Source: Streptomyces barringtoniae
Lineage (GTDB): Bacteria > Actinomycetota > Actinomycetes > Streptomycetales > Streptomycetaceae
Direction of reading: 5' to 3'
NCBI RefSeq assembly: GCF_020819595.1
Contig: NZ_JAJHNP010000008.1
Coordinates: 62,001-126,000, forward strand
DNA length: 64,000 nt
Shown: one piece after another, positions 41,304 to 50,339 of the stretch
Layout of the letters: every line of letters starts with the position of its first letter
Position numbering within the stretch: position 1 is the stretch's first letter
Made by a program: the position numbers and the translations under genes
Notes under the pieces: generated by a model
The model's database searches: none
Seen by the model: the letters and a program-made list of their open reading frames with translations, nothing else
Told to the model about the DNA's origin: nothing

Positions 41304-42242
41304 TCAGACCGTGACCGGCTCGCCGGCCGCGTCCGCGATCTCCGCCTCGGCGACGACACCGGCGACGCGGCGCAGCTTCTTCATCGGGCCGAGCTCGGAG
41401 TCGTAGACCTTCTTGACGCCGTCACCCAGGGACGCCTCGATCACACGGATGTCGCGGACCAGGCGCTCCAGGCCCTGCGGCTCCACCGACGCGGCCTGGT
41501 CGGAGCCCCACATGGCGCGGTCGAGGGTGATGTGACGCTCGACGAAGGTCGCCCCGAGCGCGACCGCGGCGAGGGTGGTCTGCAGGCCGGTCTCGTGGCC
41601 GGAGTAGCCGATCGGGACGTTCGGGTACTCCTTCTCCAGCGTGTTGATCACGCGGAGGTTCAGCTCCTCGGCCTTCGCCGGGTAGGTGGAGGTGGCGTGG
41701 CACATGAGGATGTTGTCCGAGCCGAGGACCTCGACCGCGTGGCGGATCTGCTTCGGGGTGGACATGCCGGTGGAGAGGATGACCGAGCGGCCCGTGGCGC
41801 GCAGGGCGCGCAGCAGCTCGTCGTCGGTCAGGGAGGCGGAGGCCACCTTGTGGGCGGGGACGTCGAACTTCTCCAGGAAGGCGACGGCCTCGGTGTCCCA
41901 CGGGGAGGCGAACCAGTCGATCCCCTTCTCCTTGCAGTACTCGTCGATCTGGCGGTACTCGTCCTCACCGAACTCCACGCGGTGGCGGTAGTCGATGTAG
42001 GTCATCCGGCCCCAGGGGGTGTCGCGCTCGATGTCCCACTGGTCGCGCGGGGTGCAGATCTCCGGGGTGCGCTTCTGGAACTTGACCGCGTCGCAGCCGG
42101 CCTCGGCGGCCACGTCGATCAGCTTGAAGGCGTTCTCCAGCTCACCGTTGTGGTTGATGCCGATCTCGCCGCAGATGTAGACGGGACGGCCGGGGCCGAC
42201 CTCACGCGAACCGAACGTGCGCAGACGGGAGTTGGTGCTCAT
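41304..42242 (-). CDS. NeuB-family nonulosonate synthase without SAF domain
   Basis: A 312-residue sialic-acid synthase: PEP plus a mannose-type substrate gives a nine-carbon acid. GEIGINHNGELENAFKLIDVAAEAG, AVKFQKRTPE, STGMSTPKQIRHAV, HATSTYPAKAEELNLRVI, IGYSGHETGLQT and VERHITLDRAMWGSDQAAS are all present. The C-terminal antifreeze-like (SAF) domain of ordinary NeuB (about 60 residues) is missing; the protein ends at AAGEPVTV. ATG 42242 has AAGGA ten bases upstream. It is second-last in the operon, 13 bp after the NeuA-HAD gene. Confidence 0.9.
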   Translation of the reverse strand: MSTNSRLRTFGSREVGPGRPVYICGEIGINHNGELENAFKLIDVAAEAGCDAVKFQKRTPEICTPRDQWDIERDTPWGRMTYIDYRHRVEFGEDEYRQIDEYCKEKGIDWFASPWDTEAVAFLEKFDVPAHKVASASLTDDELLRALRATGRSVILSTGMSTPKQIRHAVEVLGSDNILMCHATSTYPAKAEELNLRVINTLEKEYPNVPIGYSGHETGLQTTLAAVALGATFVERHITLDRAMWGSDQAASVEPQGLERLVRDIRVIEASLGDGVKKVYDSELGPMKKLRRVAGVVAEAEIADAAGEPVTV

Positions 42243-42255
42243 CAGAGGGATGTCC

Positions 42256-43485
42256 TTACTTGGGGAGGGAATCGAGAGAGGGGCCGAGGATCCAGCTGGC
42301 GATCTCTCGGATCGCGCCGTCACCGCCGGGGAGGGTGGTGACCGCGCGTGCGGCGCCGCGTACGACGTCGTGGGCGCTCGCGACCGCCACGGGCCAGCCG
42401 ACGAGGGCGAAGCACGGCAGGTCGTTGACGTCGTTGCCGACGTAGAGCACGCGCTCCGGCGCGATGCCCTGCTCCTCGCACCACTGCTTCAGCGCGAGGT
42501 CCTTGCGGTCGATGCCGTGCAGCACCGGGAGCTTGAGCTTCCGGGCGCGGGCGGCGACCACAGGGTTCTGTTCCGTGGACAGGATCAGCATCTTCAGGCC
42601 GCTTCTGCGCAGGGCCGCGATGCCGAGTCCGTCGCCGCGGTGCACGGAGACGAACTCCCGTCCCTCGGAGTCGATCAGCACCCGGTCGTCGGTCTGGGTG
42701 CCGTCGAAGTCGAGGACTACGGCGTCGATGTCGTCGTAGGTGGGGAGCGAACCGGGGCGGTCCGCGTCGAACAGGGGGGCCAGCGCGCGGGCGCGGGCCA
42801 GGTCGTGCGGGTCGTCGATCTCCAGGACCCGGGCGGGGTCGGTGCGGACGAGTTCCGTACGGCCGAAGAAGCGGTGCTGGTGCTTGCGGAAGCCGGCCGC
42901 GTCCATCGCGTAGGCGGCGCCGGTCTCCAGGAAGTCCTGGGGGCGGTCCTGGCGGCGCGGGCGGTAGGCCTTGTCGTGGTTGACGCCCACGCCGCCCTCG
43001 GACTCCGCGTCGGCCTCGCGCCAGATGAAGCCGTGGAAGGGGGCCACGGTGACGGCCGTATCGGCGCCGTTCTCGACGACCGCGCCGGCCACCCCGTCTA
43101 TGTCCTCGCGGACGATGAACGGGCTGGTGCACTGCACGAGCAGGACCACGTCGACCGTCGCGCCGTGCAGCGCCTCGTGGGCGTCCATGGCGTGCAGGAC
43201 CGCGGCCTCGGAGGTCGCCGTGTCCCCGGCGATGGCGGCGGGCCGCAGCACGACCTCGGCGCCGGCCTCACGGGCGGCGGCGGCGATGGCCTGGTCGTCG
43301 GTGGAGACGACGACGTCGGTCACCAGCCGGGTCGCCCGGCACTCGCGCACCGCGCGCGCCACCAGCGGGACTCCGCCGACGGGGGCGAGGTTCTTCGCGG
43401 GCACGCCTTTCGAGCCGCCGCGGGCGGGGATCACCGCGAGCACCCGGGGCACGGTCGCGCCCTGTCCCGCTTCCGAGTTGGTCAT
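42256..43485 (-). CDS. CMP-nonulosonate synthetase fused to HAD phosphatase
   Basis: 409 residues. N-terminal NeuA-like nucleotidyltransferase (VIPARGGSKGVPAKNLAPVGG, residues about 15-230) and C-terminal KdsC-like HAD domain (VVLDFDGTQTDD near residue 255, GNDVNDLPCF near 360). Mammalian CMAS has the same order of domains. In Bacteroides the separate HAD enzyme dephosphorylates Kdn-9-phosphate before CMP activation, so this fusion points to a Kdn-9-phosphate pathway. ATG 43485 has a perfect AAGGAG site. The gene lies between GT-like and NeuB genes. Confidence 0.9.
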   Translation of the reverse strand: MTNSEAGQGATVPRVLAVIPARGGSKGVPAKNLAPVGGVPLVARAVRECRATRLVTDVVVSTDDQAIAAAAREAGAEVVLRPAAIAGDTATSEAAVLHAMDAHEALHGATVDVVLLVQCTSPFIVREDIDGVAGAVVENGADTAVTVAPFHGFIWREADAESEGGVGVNHDKAYRPRRQDRPQDFLETGAAYAMDAAGFRKHQHRFFGRTELVRTDPARVLEIDDPHDLARARALAPLFDADRPGSLPTYDDIDAVVLDFDGTQTDDRVLIDSEGREFVSVHRGDGLGIAALRRSGLKMLILSTEQNPVVAARARKLKLPVLHGIDRKDLALKQWCEEQGIAPERVLYVGNDVNDLPCFALVGWPVAVASAHDVVRGAARAVTTLPGGDGAIREIASWILGPSLDSLPK

Positions 43486-43502
43486 CCGATCTCCTTGAGA
43501 GG

Positions 43503-44825
43503 TCACAGCTCCCCCATCCGGCGGATCACCGGGGCGACCCGCTGCACGCCGTGGCGGTAGGCGCCACGCGCGGCGCGGCGCACGATCTGGCGGACCGGTC
43601 CGGGCTCCTTGTCGGCGGCGGGCGCACCGGGGAGCGGAACGCCGTCGGGGCCGAGGTGGTGGCGGGCGAGGATGCCGGGCAGATAGCCGGGCGCGGTCTC
43701 GGGGGTGTAGTAGGGGTTCAGGGGCGGCAGGCCGCCGGGGCGGTCGAGCAGCTTGGCGATGCGTTCACGGGCGATGTCGAAGGCCGTCCCGTACGAGCCG
43801 TCGGCGGCCACGCCCTGCCGGGCCACCCACTCCGCGTCCGGCACCGGACGGTGCCCGGCGTCGAGCTGGTCCCAGGAGGCGAGGCACCCGGAGCCGGTGA
43901 AGTGGTGGTTGCCGAGCACCTCGCGCACGCCCAGGTCGGTCAGGATCACCGTGGGGATGCGGCGGTGCAGGGCCTCCAGGGCGGCCGTGGAGCTGACCGT
44001 GACCAGCAGGTCGGTGCGGTCCAGCACCTCGCCCATGTGGCCGTACACCAGGCGGAAGTTGGCGGGCAGGTCGTTGCCCTGCGCCAGCTTCTGGTAGGGC
44101 AGTTCCTCGATGTGGGTGGTGTGTTCGCCCGGCCTGGAGCGCAGCTTCAGCAGCACCTCGCGCTCGGGGTGCTTCCGGGCGTGCTCGATCAGCCGGTTCA
44201 GCAGGTACGTACGGTCCTTGCGGCTGTCCGGGACGGACGGCTGGGCGGCGAACACCACGGTGTACGGCTCGTGTTCACCGGAGTACGGCGCCCCGCCGAG
44301 GAAGGGCAGCGCGACCTCGGTGACCGAGGAGGCGTCGGCGCCCACACCCTCGTACACGGCCCGGAACCGGTCCGCGTCGTGGCGGGAGTTGGCGAGGACC
44401 AGGTCGGCGCCGTGCCGCAGCAGCAGGCCGTCGGCGAGCTTCTCGTAGACGACACCGACGTATCCGGTGACGACGACGGGGCGCCGGCCGGCGCCCACCC
44501 AGGCGGCGCGCAGTCCGTGCAGCATGGCCTGGACGCCGCCGCCGACGAGCGCGAGGATGAGGACGTCGTACTGGTCTTCGGCGGCTGCACCCATTCCGCG
44601 CAGGAACTCGACGCCGGTGACCTCGCGGAGGGAGTCCGCCCGGACACCGACCTCCTTCAGCTGGCGGGCCGTCGGGGTGGCGCGCCCCCGCAGGAGGTAG
44701 CCGTCGAGCCGGATCTCGGCGTCCGCGGGGGCGAGGCGCTGCGCGGTGAGCGCACCCCACTTCCACCGGGTGTCGGAATCGGCGAGGACGGCGACCCGCA
44801 GGGACTTCGTAGCACTTGCTGGCAC
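43503..44825 (-). CDS. Putative glycosyltransferase of the surface-polymer cluster
   Basis: 440 residues with a two-domain GT-B-like layout: LRVAVLADSDTRWKWGAL at the start, EYDVLILALVGGG-type strands, ADLVLANSRHDADRFRAVY, LLKLRSRPGEHTTH, VYGHMGEVLDRTDLLVTVSSTAALEAL and PTVILTDLGV. It resembles actinobacterial transferases of the DUF6716 type. First gene of the minus-strand operon. Start uncertain: GTG 44825 or a TTG at 44864, neither with a ribosome binding site. The role is inferred from context. Confidence 0.75.
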   Translation of the reverse strand: MPASATKSLRVAVLADSDTRWKWGALTAQRLAPADAEIRLDGYLLRGRATPTARQLKEVGVRADSLREVTGVEFLRGMGAAAEDQYDVLILALVGGGVQAMLHGLRAAWVGAGRRPVVVTGYVGVVYEKLADGLLLRHGADLVLANSRHDADRFRAVYEGVGADASSVTEVALPFLGGAPYSGEHEPYTVVFAAQPSVPDSRKDRTYLLNRLIEHARKHPEREVLLKLRSRPGEHTTHIEELPYQKLAQGNDLPANFRLVYGHMGEVLDRTDLLVTVSSTAALEALHRRIPTVILTDLGVREVLGNHHFTGSGCLASWDQLDAGHRPVPDAEWVARQGVAADGSYGTAFDIARERIAKLLDRPGGLPPLNPYYTPETAPGYLPGILARHHLGPDGVPLPGAPAADKEPGPVRQIVRRAARGAYRHGVQRVAPVIRRMGEL

Positions 44826-45023
44826 GCCGAAGACGCTAGGAAGCCATTCCGAGGTTCCGCCCAACCTGAATGCAACAAACGGTTAACAGCACATCGCCGA
44901 ATGGCGAATCGGGCCGTCGGGGCACGGGAAAAGAGCCTGGTTCACGGCTTCGCCACATGCCGTTCACTCAGCATCAAGCGGGCGGTCAAGACGAATGACG
45001 GGGTTCGTCCTAACGTTCAAGCC

Positions 45024-46001
45024 GTGGTCAAGCTCTCCGTCATCGTGCCGTTCTACAACGTGCAGCAATACGCGCCCGACACGCTCAGGAGCCTGAAGGC
45101 GAACGCGCGTGAGGACTTCGAATTCATTCTCGTCGACGACTGTTCGCGCGACGGGACACCAGAGATTCTCGCGCGCGCGGAGCGCGAGCTGCCCGGAGCG
45201 GTCTACGTCCGGCACGAGCAGAACGGAGGGCTGGCGACCGCCCGCAACACCGGTATCGACCGGGCGCGCGGCGAGTACCTGACCTTCCTGGACGGCGACG
45301 ACTGGCTCGCCCCCGGCTACTACCCGCAGCTGGTCACGGCCATGGAGGAACTCGGCTGCGACTTCATCCGCACCGACCATGTGCAGTGCACCGCGCGGTC
45401 GCGCACGGTGAACCGGGTGCCCGTCGGCCGGCGGAACGTGGTGCTCAGCCCGCGGGAGGCGATCCTGCCCGCCGACCGGTCCACCTCCGTCGACTACGCG
45501 TACGCGTGGGCGGGCGTCTACCACCGCCGGCTGGTGGACAAAGGGCTGCTGCACTTCACCGACGGTCTGCGCACGGCCGAGGACCGGCCGTGGATCTGGA
45601 AGCTGCACCGGGAGGCGGAATCCTTCGCAGCGGTGAGCATGCTCGGCGTGTTCTACCGGCGCGGAGTGGCCTCGTCGCTCACCCAGATCGGCGATGTCCG
45701 GCAGCTCGATTTCATTCGCGCGTTCGATCAGGTCATTTCGGAAACCGCCCAGGACCGGGACGCCGATGAGCTGCTGCCGAAGGCGGTCCGCACCTATTGC
45801 GCCATCATTTCCCATCATCTGGGATCCATCGAAAGGTTCGAGCCCGCGGTGGCGAAGAAACTGAAATCCATGAGTGCCGCGGCCCTGCGGCGCATGCCGC
45901 AGGACGTGCTGGACGACGCACTGAACTCCATGGACCTCCAGCGCGCCACCAAGCTGCGCCGGATGCGCCGCCGTCCCGCCTCCGCGGGGGCCGCCGCGTG
46001 A
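45024..46001 (+). CDS. Glycosyltransferase family 2
   Basis: 325 residues. VIVPFYNVQQYAPDTLRSL, ILVDDCSRDGTPEIL, GLATARNTGIDRARGEY and LDGDDW (metal-binding DxD) are the GT2 core. TAEDRPWIWKLH carries the ED acid/base pair. The C-terminus is basic and helical. GTG 45024 is preferred: it yields the family start VKLSVIVPF. It is divergent from the minus-strand operon and its stop overlaps the next start (GTGA), so it is coupled to the polysialyltransferase-like gene. Confidence 0.9.
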   Translation: MVKLSVIVPFYNVQQYAPDTLRSLKANAREDFEFILVDDCSRDGTPEILARAERELPGAVYVRHEQNGGLATARNTGIDRARGEYLTFLDGDDWLAPGYYPQLVTAMEELGCDFIRTDHVQCTARSRTVNRVPVGRRNVVLSPREAILPADRSTSVDYAYAWAGVYHRRLVDKGLLHFTDGLRTAEDRPWIWKLHREAESFAAVSMLGVFYRRGVASSLTQIGDVRQLDFIRAFDQVISETAQDRDADELLPKAVRTYCAIISHHLGSIERFEPAVAKKLKSMSAAALRRMPQDVLDDALNSMDLQRATKLRRMRRRPASAGAAA

Positions 46002-47332
46002 CCACCCAGATCTTCCAGGCGTCGACGCTCTACGGCACGGCCACGCTCGCCGCCGCCCTGGACTCCGGCTGCTTCCGCCCGGCCGACCGGCGGATCCTGC
46101 TGGTCTGCAACAACGCGGCCACGCCCGAGACGACGCCCGCGCTGGACGAGGCGCCGGGCTTCGAGAAGCTGCGCGACCGCTTCGACGACGTGATCCTGTA
46201 CAACGAGACCATCTTCCCGTTCCACCCGGGCGGCTGGGCACCCCGTGTGGACGACATGCCGCTGTGGGAACGCTTCCTGCGCCACGAGTGGCAACTCGGC
46301 GACGAGGAGGTGGAGCTGGCCGTCGAGTCGATCCAGGTCAACCCCTCCCTGGCGCTCGCGCAGATCTTCACCGGCGCGCCGGTGACGGTCTACGCCGACG
46401 GCCTGATGAGCTACGGCCCCACCCGCAACAAGATCGACCCGCTGGTCGGCACCCGCGTGGACCGGGTGCTGCACCTGGACCTCGTGCCGGGCCTGAAGCC
46501 GCTGCTGCTGACCGAGTTCGGTGTCGAGGGCGAGCTCGTGCAGACGGCCGCCTTCACCAAGGTCCTCGCCGAACTGGCGCCGGCCGGCGCCGAGCTGCCG
46601 GACATCGAGGAGCCCGCGCTGCTGCTCGGCCAGTACCTGTCCGCGCTGGACATCCTCACCGCCGAGCAGGAGGAGAACCTGCATGTGCGGATGCTGAAGG
46701 GCGCGGCCGCGCTCGGTCACACCAAGGTGGTGTTCAAGCCGCACCCGTCCGCCCCGGCCCGCTTCACCCGCCTGCTGGAGCAGGAGGCGGAGCGGCTGAA
46801 GGTGGAGCTGACCGTGCTCGACACCCCGGTCCTGGCCGAGGTGCTGTACCAGCGCATGCGTCCGGCGCTGGTCGTCGGGTGCTTCTCCACCGCCCTGCTC
46901 ACGGCCAAGGCCCTGTACGGCCTGCCGGTCGCCCGGATCGGCACCGAGGTGCTGCTGGAGCAGCTGACGCCGTACGAGAACAGCAACCGCGTCCCGGTGA
47001 CCATCGTCGACGCGCTGCTGCCCGCCCTGGGCGACCGCGGCGCGGTGACCGAGCAGCGCACCGGCATGGACGTGGACACGCTCGGCGCGCTGATCCGCGC
47101 GGTGGGCTTCGCGATGCAGCCGAAGATCTACCCGAGCCTGCGCCCGGAGGCCGAGGCCTGGCTGGCGCGGAACCTGAACCAGCGCACCATGCGCTACTTC
47201 AAGCGCCGGCGCCTGTCCTCGCTGGCCCTGCCCGGCGGGGTGCCCGCCCAGCTGGCGTTCATCCCGCGCAACCCGACGGTCCGCCGGATGGCGAAGAAGG
47301 CGCGCAGTCTGCGCAATTCGGTGCGCCGCTGA
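45998..47332 (+). CDS. Polysialyltransferase-like protein
   Basis: 444 residues. Motifs of the bacterial alpha-2,8-polysialyltransferase family: VYADGLMSYGP (the DG base motif), VVFKPHPSAPARF (HP motif contacting CMP) and VVGCFSTALLTA (S/T motif). The C-terminus is very basic (MRYFKRRRLSSL), which fits membrane association. GTG 45998 overlaps the GT2 stop. With the relative at 40076-41260, the cluster holds two transferases of this type. Confidence 0.85.
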   Translation: MTTQIFQASTLYGTATLAAALDSGCFRPADRRILLVCNNAATPETTPALDEAPGFEKLRDRFDDVILYNETIFPFHPGGWAPRVDDMPLWERFLRHEWQLGDEEVELAVESIQVNPSLALAQIFTGAPVTVYADGLMSYGPTRNKIDPLVGTRVDRVLHLDLVPGLKPLLLTEFGVEGELVQTAAFTKVLAELAPAGAELPDIEEPALLLGQYLSALDILTAEQEENLHVRMLKGAAALGHTKVVFKPHPSAPARFTRLLEQEAERLKVELTVLDTPVLAEVLYQRMRPALVVGCFSTALLTAKALYGLPVARIGTEVLLEQLTPYENSNRVPVTIVDALLPALGDRGAVTEQRTGMDVDTLGALIRAVGFAMQPKIYPSLRPEAEAWLARNLNQRTMRYFKRRRLSSLALPGGVPAQLAFIPRNPTVRRMAKKARSLRNSVRR

Positions 47333-47432
47333 CAGCACCGAGTGAACGTTCACCGACCAGTTGACGAACAGTGTGCCGAACGGCCCGGTCGTGGGTGTGA
47401 GGCGCCGAGACCCTGGCAAGGCGCCCCACACC

Positions 47433-48575
47433 ATGGTTGCTTCATCCCCCGCCCTCACCGCCGCTCCCGTTCCCGCCGCCCCCGGAACGGCCCCCGCCTC
47501 CAGGCCCAGGAGCCGTCTGCTCGCCCTGGACGGTCTGCGGCTCGTCGCCGCGCTGATGGTCTGCCTCTACCACTACACCGGCCGCGGCGGCACGGTCTCC
47601 GCCTCCTGGCACGGGAGCCCGGGCCACCTCTTCCCGGGCCTGTCCCGCGCCGCCGTCTACGGCAATTTCGGCGTCGAGCTCTTCTTCGTCATCAGCGGTT
47701 TCGTGATCTGCATGAGCAGCTGGGGCCGCACCCTCGGTGACTTCTTCCGCTCCAGGGTGTCCCGCCTGTACCCCGCGTACTGGGTGGCCCTGGTCCTGGT
47801 CACGGGGGCGTCCCTGGCCCTGCCCGTCGTCGTCCACCCGGTCCGGCTCGACGAGTTCCTGGTGAACCTGACGATGCTCCAGCAGCCGATGGGCGCGACC
47901 CGGGTGCTGGGCGTGTGCTGGACGCTCTGGGTCGAGGTGCGCTTCTACGTGCTGTTCGCGCTGCTCGTCGTCCTGCGCGGGGTGACCTACCGCCGGGTGG
48001 TGCTGTTCGCGTGCGTGTGGACCGTGGCGGCCGTGCTGTGCCACTCGTCCGGCAACGAGCTGCTGAACCAGGTCGTCATGCCCGAGTACGCCCCCTTCTT
48101 CATAGGCGGTCTGGCGCTGTACCTGATACACCGCTTCGGCAGTGACCTGCTCGCGTGGGGCATAGTCGCGATGTCCTGGCTGCTCGCCCAGAGCGAGGCC
48201 ACCCGTGGCCTGTGGGGTCCGCACCCGCACCGCGACCCCTACGTCGTCGTCCTGATCGTCACCGTCGCCTTCGCGGCCGTCGCCGCCGTGGCACTGGGCT
48301 GGACGCGCTGGGCCTCCTGGTCCTGGCTGGTCACGGCGGGCGCGCTGACGTACCCGTTCTACCTGGTCCACGAGCACCTCGGCTGGTTCGTCATAAGGGT
48401 GCTGCACCGGGGGCTCGGCCTGCCCGCGTGGCCGACGCTCGCGGTGACCGTGTTCGGCATGCTGGTGCTGGCCTGGCTGATCCACCGGTTCGTGGAGAAG
48501 CCGTTCGGGCCGCGGCTGAAGCGGGCGCTGAAGGAACGGAAGTTGGGCAGCCGTTCACCTGGTCTTGGGTTTTGA
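47433..48575 (+). CDS. Acyltransferase 3-family membrane protein
   Basis: About 380 residues with ten hydrophobic segments. LLALDGLRLVAALMVCLYHY carries the conserved Arg and His of the OatA/OafA family; NFGVELFFVISGFVI and RLYPAYWVAL follow. Family members O-acetylate surface sugars. ATG 47433 is chosen; an upstream GTG at 47361 would add a hydrophilic leader. It lies 100 bp after the polysialyltransferase-like gene, so it probably decorates the polymer. Confidence 0.85.
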   Translation: MVASSPALTAAPVPAAPGTAPASRPRSRLLALDGLRLVAALMVCLYHYTGRGGTVSASWHGSPGHLFPGLSRAAVYGNFGVELFFVISGFVICMSSWGRTLGDFFRSRVSRLYPAYWVALVLVTGASLALPVVVHPVRLDEFLVNLTMLQQPMGATRVLGVCWTLWVEVRFYVLFALLVVLRGVTYRRVVLFACVWTVAAVLCHSSGNELLNQVVMPEYAPFFIGGLALYLIHRFGSDLLAWGIVAMSWLLAQSEATRGLWGPHPHRDPYVVVLIVTVAFAAVAAVALGWTRWASWSWLVTAGALTYPFYLVHEHLGWFVIRVLHRGLGLPAWPTLAVTVFGMLVLAWLIHRFVEKPFGPRLKRALKERKLGSRSPGLGF

Positions 48576-48668
48576 ACCTGCTCCTCGGGCAGGCACCGTA
48601 AAGCCCTTGCCGCACAGGCCCCCCGCAGGGAACCCACAGCCGCCGTACCGAGGGAGTGCCCACCCCGC

Positions 48669-49610
48669 ATGGCCACCATCCAGGAAGCGACCCGACCGCC
48701 CCGCCGTCTCGACGACGTCCCCGGCTGGTTCCCGGTGCTCGACCAGCTGCTCTTCGACTGGTTCCTGAACCGGCAGGAGACCACCGACATACGGGGTGAT
48801 CTGCTCGAAGTCGGGGTCTACATGGGCAAGAGCGCGATCTTCACCGGCCGGCACCAGCAGCCGGGCGAGCGGTACACGGTGTGCGACCTCTTCGAGGGCG
48901 ACGCGCCGGACGACGCCAACCAGGCGGAGTCGTCGAAGTCGTACAGCGCGCTGACCCGCCGCGCCTTCGAGGACAACTACCTCTCCTTCCACGACGAACT
49001 GCCCCGTGTGCTGCAGGGCCCCAGCTCGCTGGTGCCCGGCGAGGTCGAGCCGGACTCCTGCCGGTTCGTGCACATCGACGCCTCCCACCTGTACGAGCAT
49101 GTGCACGGCGACATCGGAACCGCCCGCGATCTGCTGCTCCCGGACGGGATCGTGGTCCTGGACGACTTCCGCTCCGAGCACACCCCCGGAGTCTCCATCG
49201 CCACCTGGGAGGCCGTGCTCAACCGCGGCCTGCGCCCGATATGCCTGAGCACCCAGAAGCTCTACGGCACCTGGGGCGACCCGGAGCCGGTCCAGGAGGA
49301 ACTGCTGGCCATGGTGCGGGAGCGGTCCGACTGCCACCTGAGCGTCCAGGAGGCCGCCGGGCACCGGATCGTCCGGCTGAAGTCGAAGGGGATGCGGGCG
49401 CCGGAGTTCCCGCCCTCCAAGCACGCGGACGCGGAGCCGGAGCCGGCACCGGTGCCCCAGGAGGCCTCGGCGCCCTCTCCCTCTCCCGCGCAGACGCCGG
49501 TCGGGCGCACGCCGCGGCGCGGCCCGGGCCGGGGCCGCCGGATCGCCGTGGACCTGCTCCCGCCGATGGTCACCCGGGCGATCCGCCGGGCACGCGCCGC
49601 CCGGCGCTGA
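48669..49610 (+). CDS. TylF-like class I methyltransferase
   Basis: 313 residues. RGDLLEVGVYMGKSAIF is the SAM-binding motif, VHIDASHLYEHVHGDI and VVLDDFRSEHTPGV are metal/substrate motifs of the TylF/Methyltransf_24 group. After about residue 245 there is a Pro/Ala/Glu linker and a basic tail (RRGPGRGRRIAVD...RAARR). The last gene of the plus-strand arm. It may methylate the surface sugar (inference). Confidence 0.8.
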   Translation: MATIQEATRPPRRLDDVPGWFPVLDQLLFDWFLNRQETTDIRGDLLEVGVYMGKSAIFTGRHQQPGERYTVCDLFEGDAPDDANQAESSKSYSALTRRAFEDNYLSFHDELPRVLQGPSSLVPGEVEPDSCRFVHIDASHLYEHVHGDIGTARDLLLPDGIVVLDDFRSEHTPGVSIATWEAVLNRGLRPICLSTQKLYGTWGDPEPVQEELLAMVRERSDCHLSVQEAAGHRIVRLKSKGMRAPEFPPSKHADAEPEPAPVPQEASAPSPSPAQTPVGRTPRRGPGRGRRIAVDLLPPMVTRAIRRARAARR

Positions 49611-49617
49611 CCGCCGC

Positions 49618-50268
49618 TCAGCCGATCCCGTACCGCGCCCCGATCCCCGCGATCACGATCGCCAGCCCCTCCTCGAACTGCTCGTCGTAACCGTCGAAGA
49701 GCAGCTTGCCGGCCTCGGCGGCGAGCGGGTGGCCGGCCAACCGCCGGGCGCGTTCCTCGATGTCGTACCCCTCCCGGCGCTCGCCCGGGAGGGGCTGTAC
49801 GCCCTGCTCCTCGGTGACGAAGCCGATGGTGTAGGCGTTCACCGTGCGGCCCGCGTGGACGGCCTGGGCGAGGCTGAATCCGGCCTCCGTCAGCAGCCGC
49901 AGAAGGGCCTCCTGCTGGGGGGCGTGCTCCGTGCCCGTGAAGCGTGAGCCGCTGAAGACCTTGGCGCCGTCGCGGTAGCCGAGCAGGGCGGTCCGCAGTC
50001 CGCGGCCGGCCTTGCACAGCCGCTCCTGCCAGCTGTCGGCGGGATCGAGCGTGGTGCCGGCGGCCATCCGCCGGTACATCTCCGTCGCCATCTCGTCCAG
50101 CAGCGCCTGCTTGTCCTTGAAGTGCCAGTACAGCGCGGGCGCCTTGACGTCCAGTTCCTTGGCGATGGCGCGCAGGGTCAGGCCGTCCAGGCCGACCTCG
50201 TTGAGCAGCCGCAGGGCGGTGCCGGCGACGCGTCGGCGGTCCAGGGGGGCGCGTTTCTCGGGGCTCAC
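49618..50268 (-). CDS. TetR-family repressor
   Basis: 216 residues. HTH GLTLRAIAKELDVKAPALYWHFKDKQAL (about 28-55) and a TetR_C ligand domain. GTG 50268. It is divergent from the FAD monooxygenase gene; the 71-bp gap contains two copies of a CTTAAC-n3-GTTAAG operator, so it very likely represses both genes and is relieved by the enzyme's substrate or product. Confidence 0.92.
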   Translation of the reverse strand: MSPEKRAPLDRRRVAGTALRLLNEVGLDGLTLRAIAKELDVKAPALYWHFKDKQALLDEMATEMYRRMAAGTTLDPADSWQERLCKAGRGLRTALLGYRDGAKVFSGSRFTGTEHAPQQEALLRLLTEAGFSLAQAVHAGRTVNAYTIGFVTEEQGVQPLPGERREGYDIEERARRLAGHPLAAEAGKLLFDGYDEQFEEGLAIVIAGIGARYGIG

Positions 50269-50277
50269 ACTTGACAG

Positions 50278-50292
50278 CTTAACAGCGTTAAG
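50278..50292. promoter_or_regulatory. TetR operator O1 (CTTAAC-AGC-GTTAAG)
   Basis: 15-bp inverted repeat with perfect 6-bp arms, 10 bp upstream of the TetR start codon. Its twin lies at 50315-50329, centre-to-centre 37 bp. Confidence 0.85.
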
Positions 50293-50314
50293 GGCACTCT
50301 CGGGGGCGACGACA

Positions 50315-50329
50315 CTTAACGACGTTAAG
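50315..50329. promoter_or_regulatory. TetR operator O2 (CTTAAC-GAC-GTTAAG)
   Basis: Second copy of the 15-bp inverted repeat, 11 bp before the monooxygenase ATG. Its last bases form part of that gene's AAGGAG ribosome binding site. Confidence 0.85.
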
Positions 50330-50339
50330 GAGATTCGGG

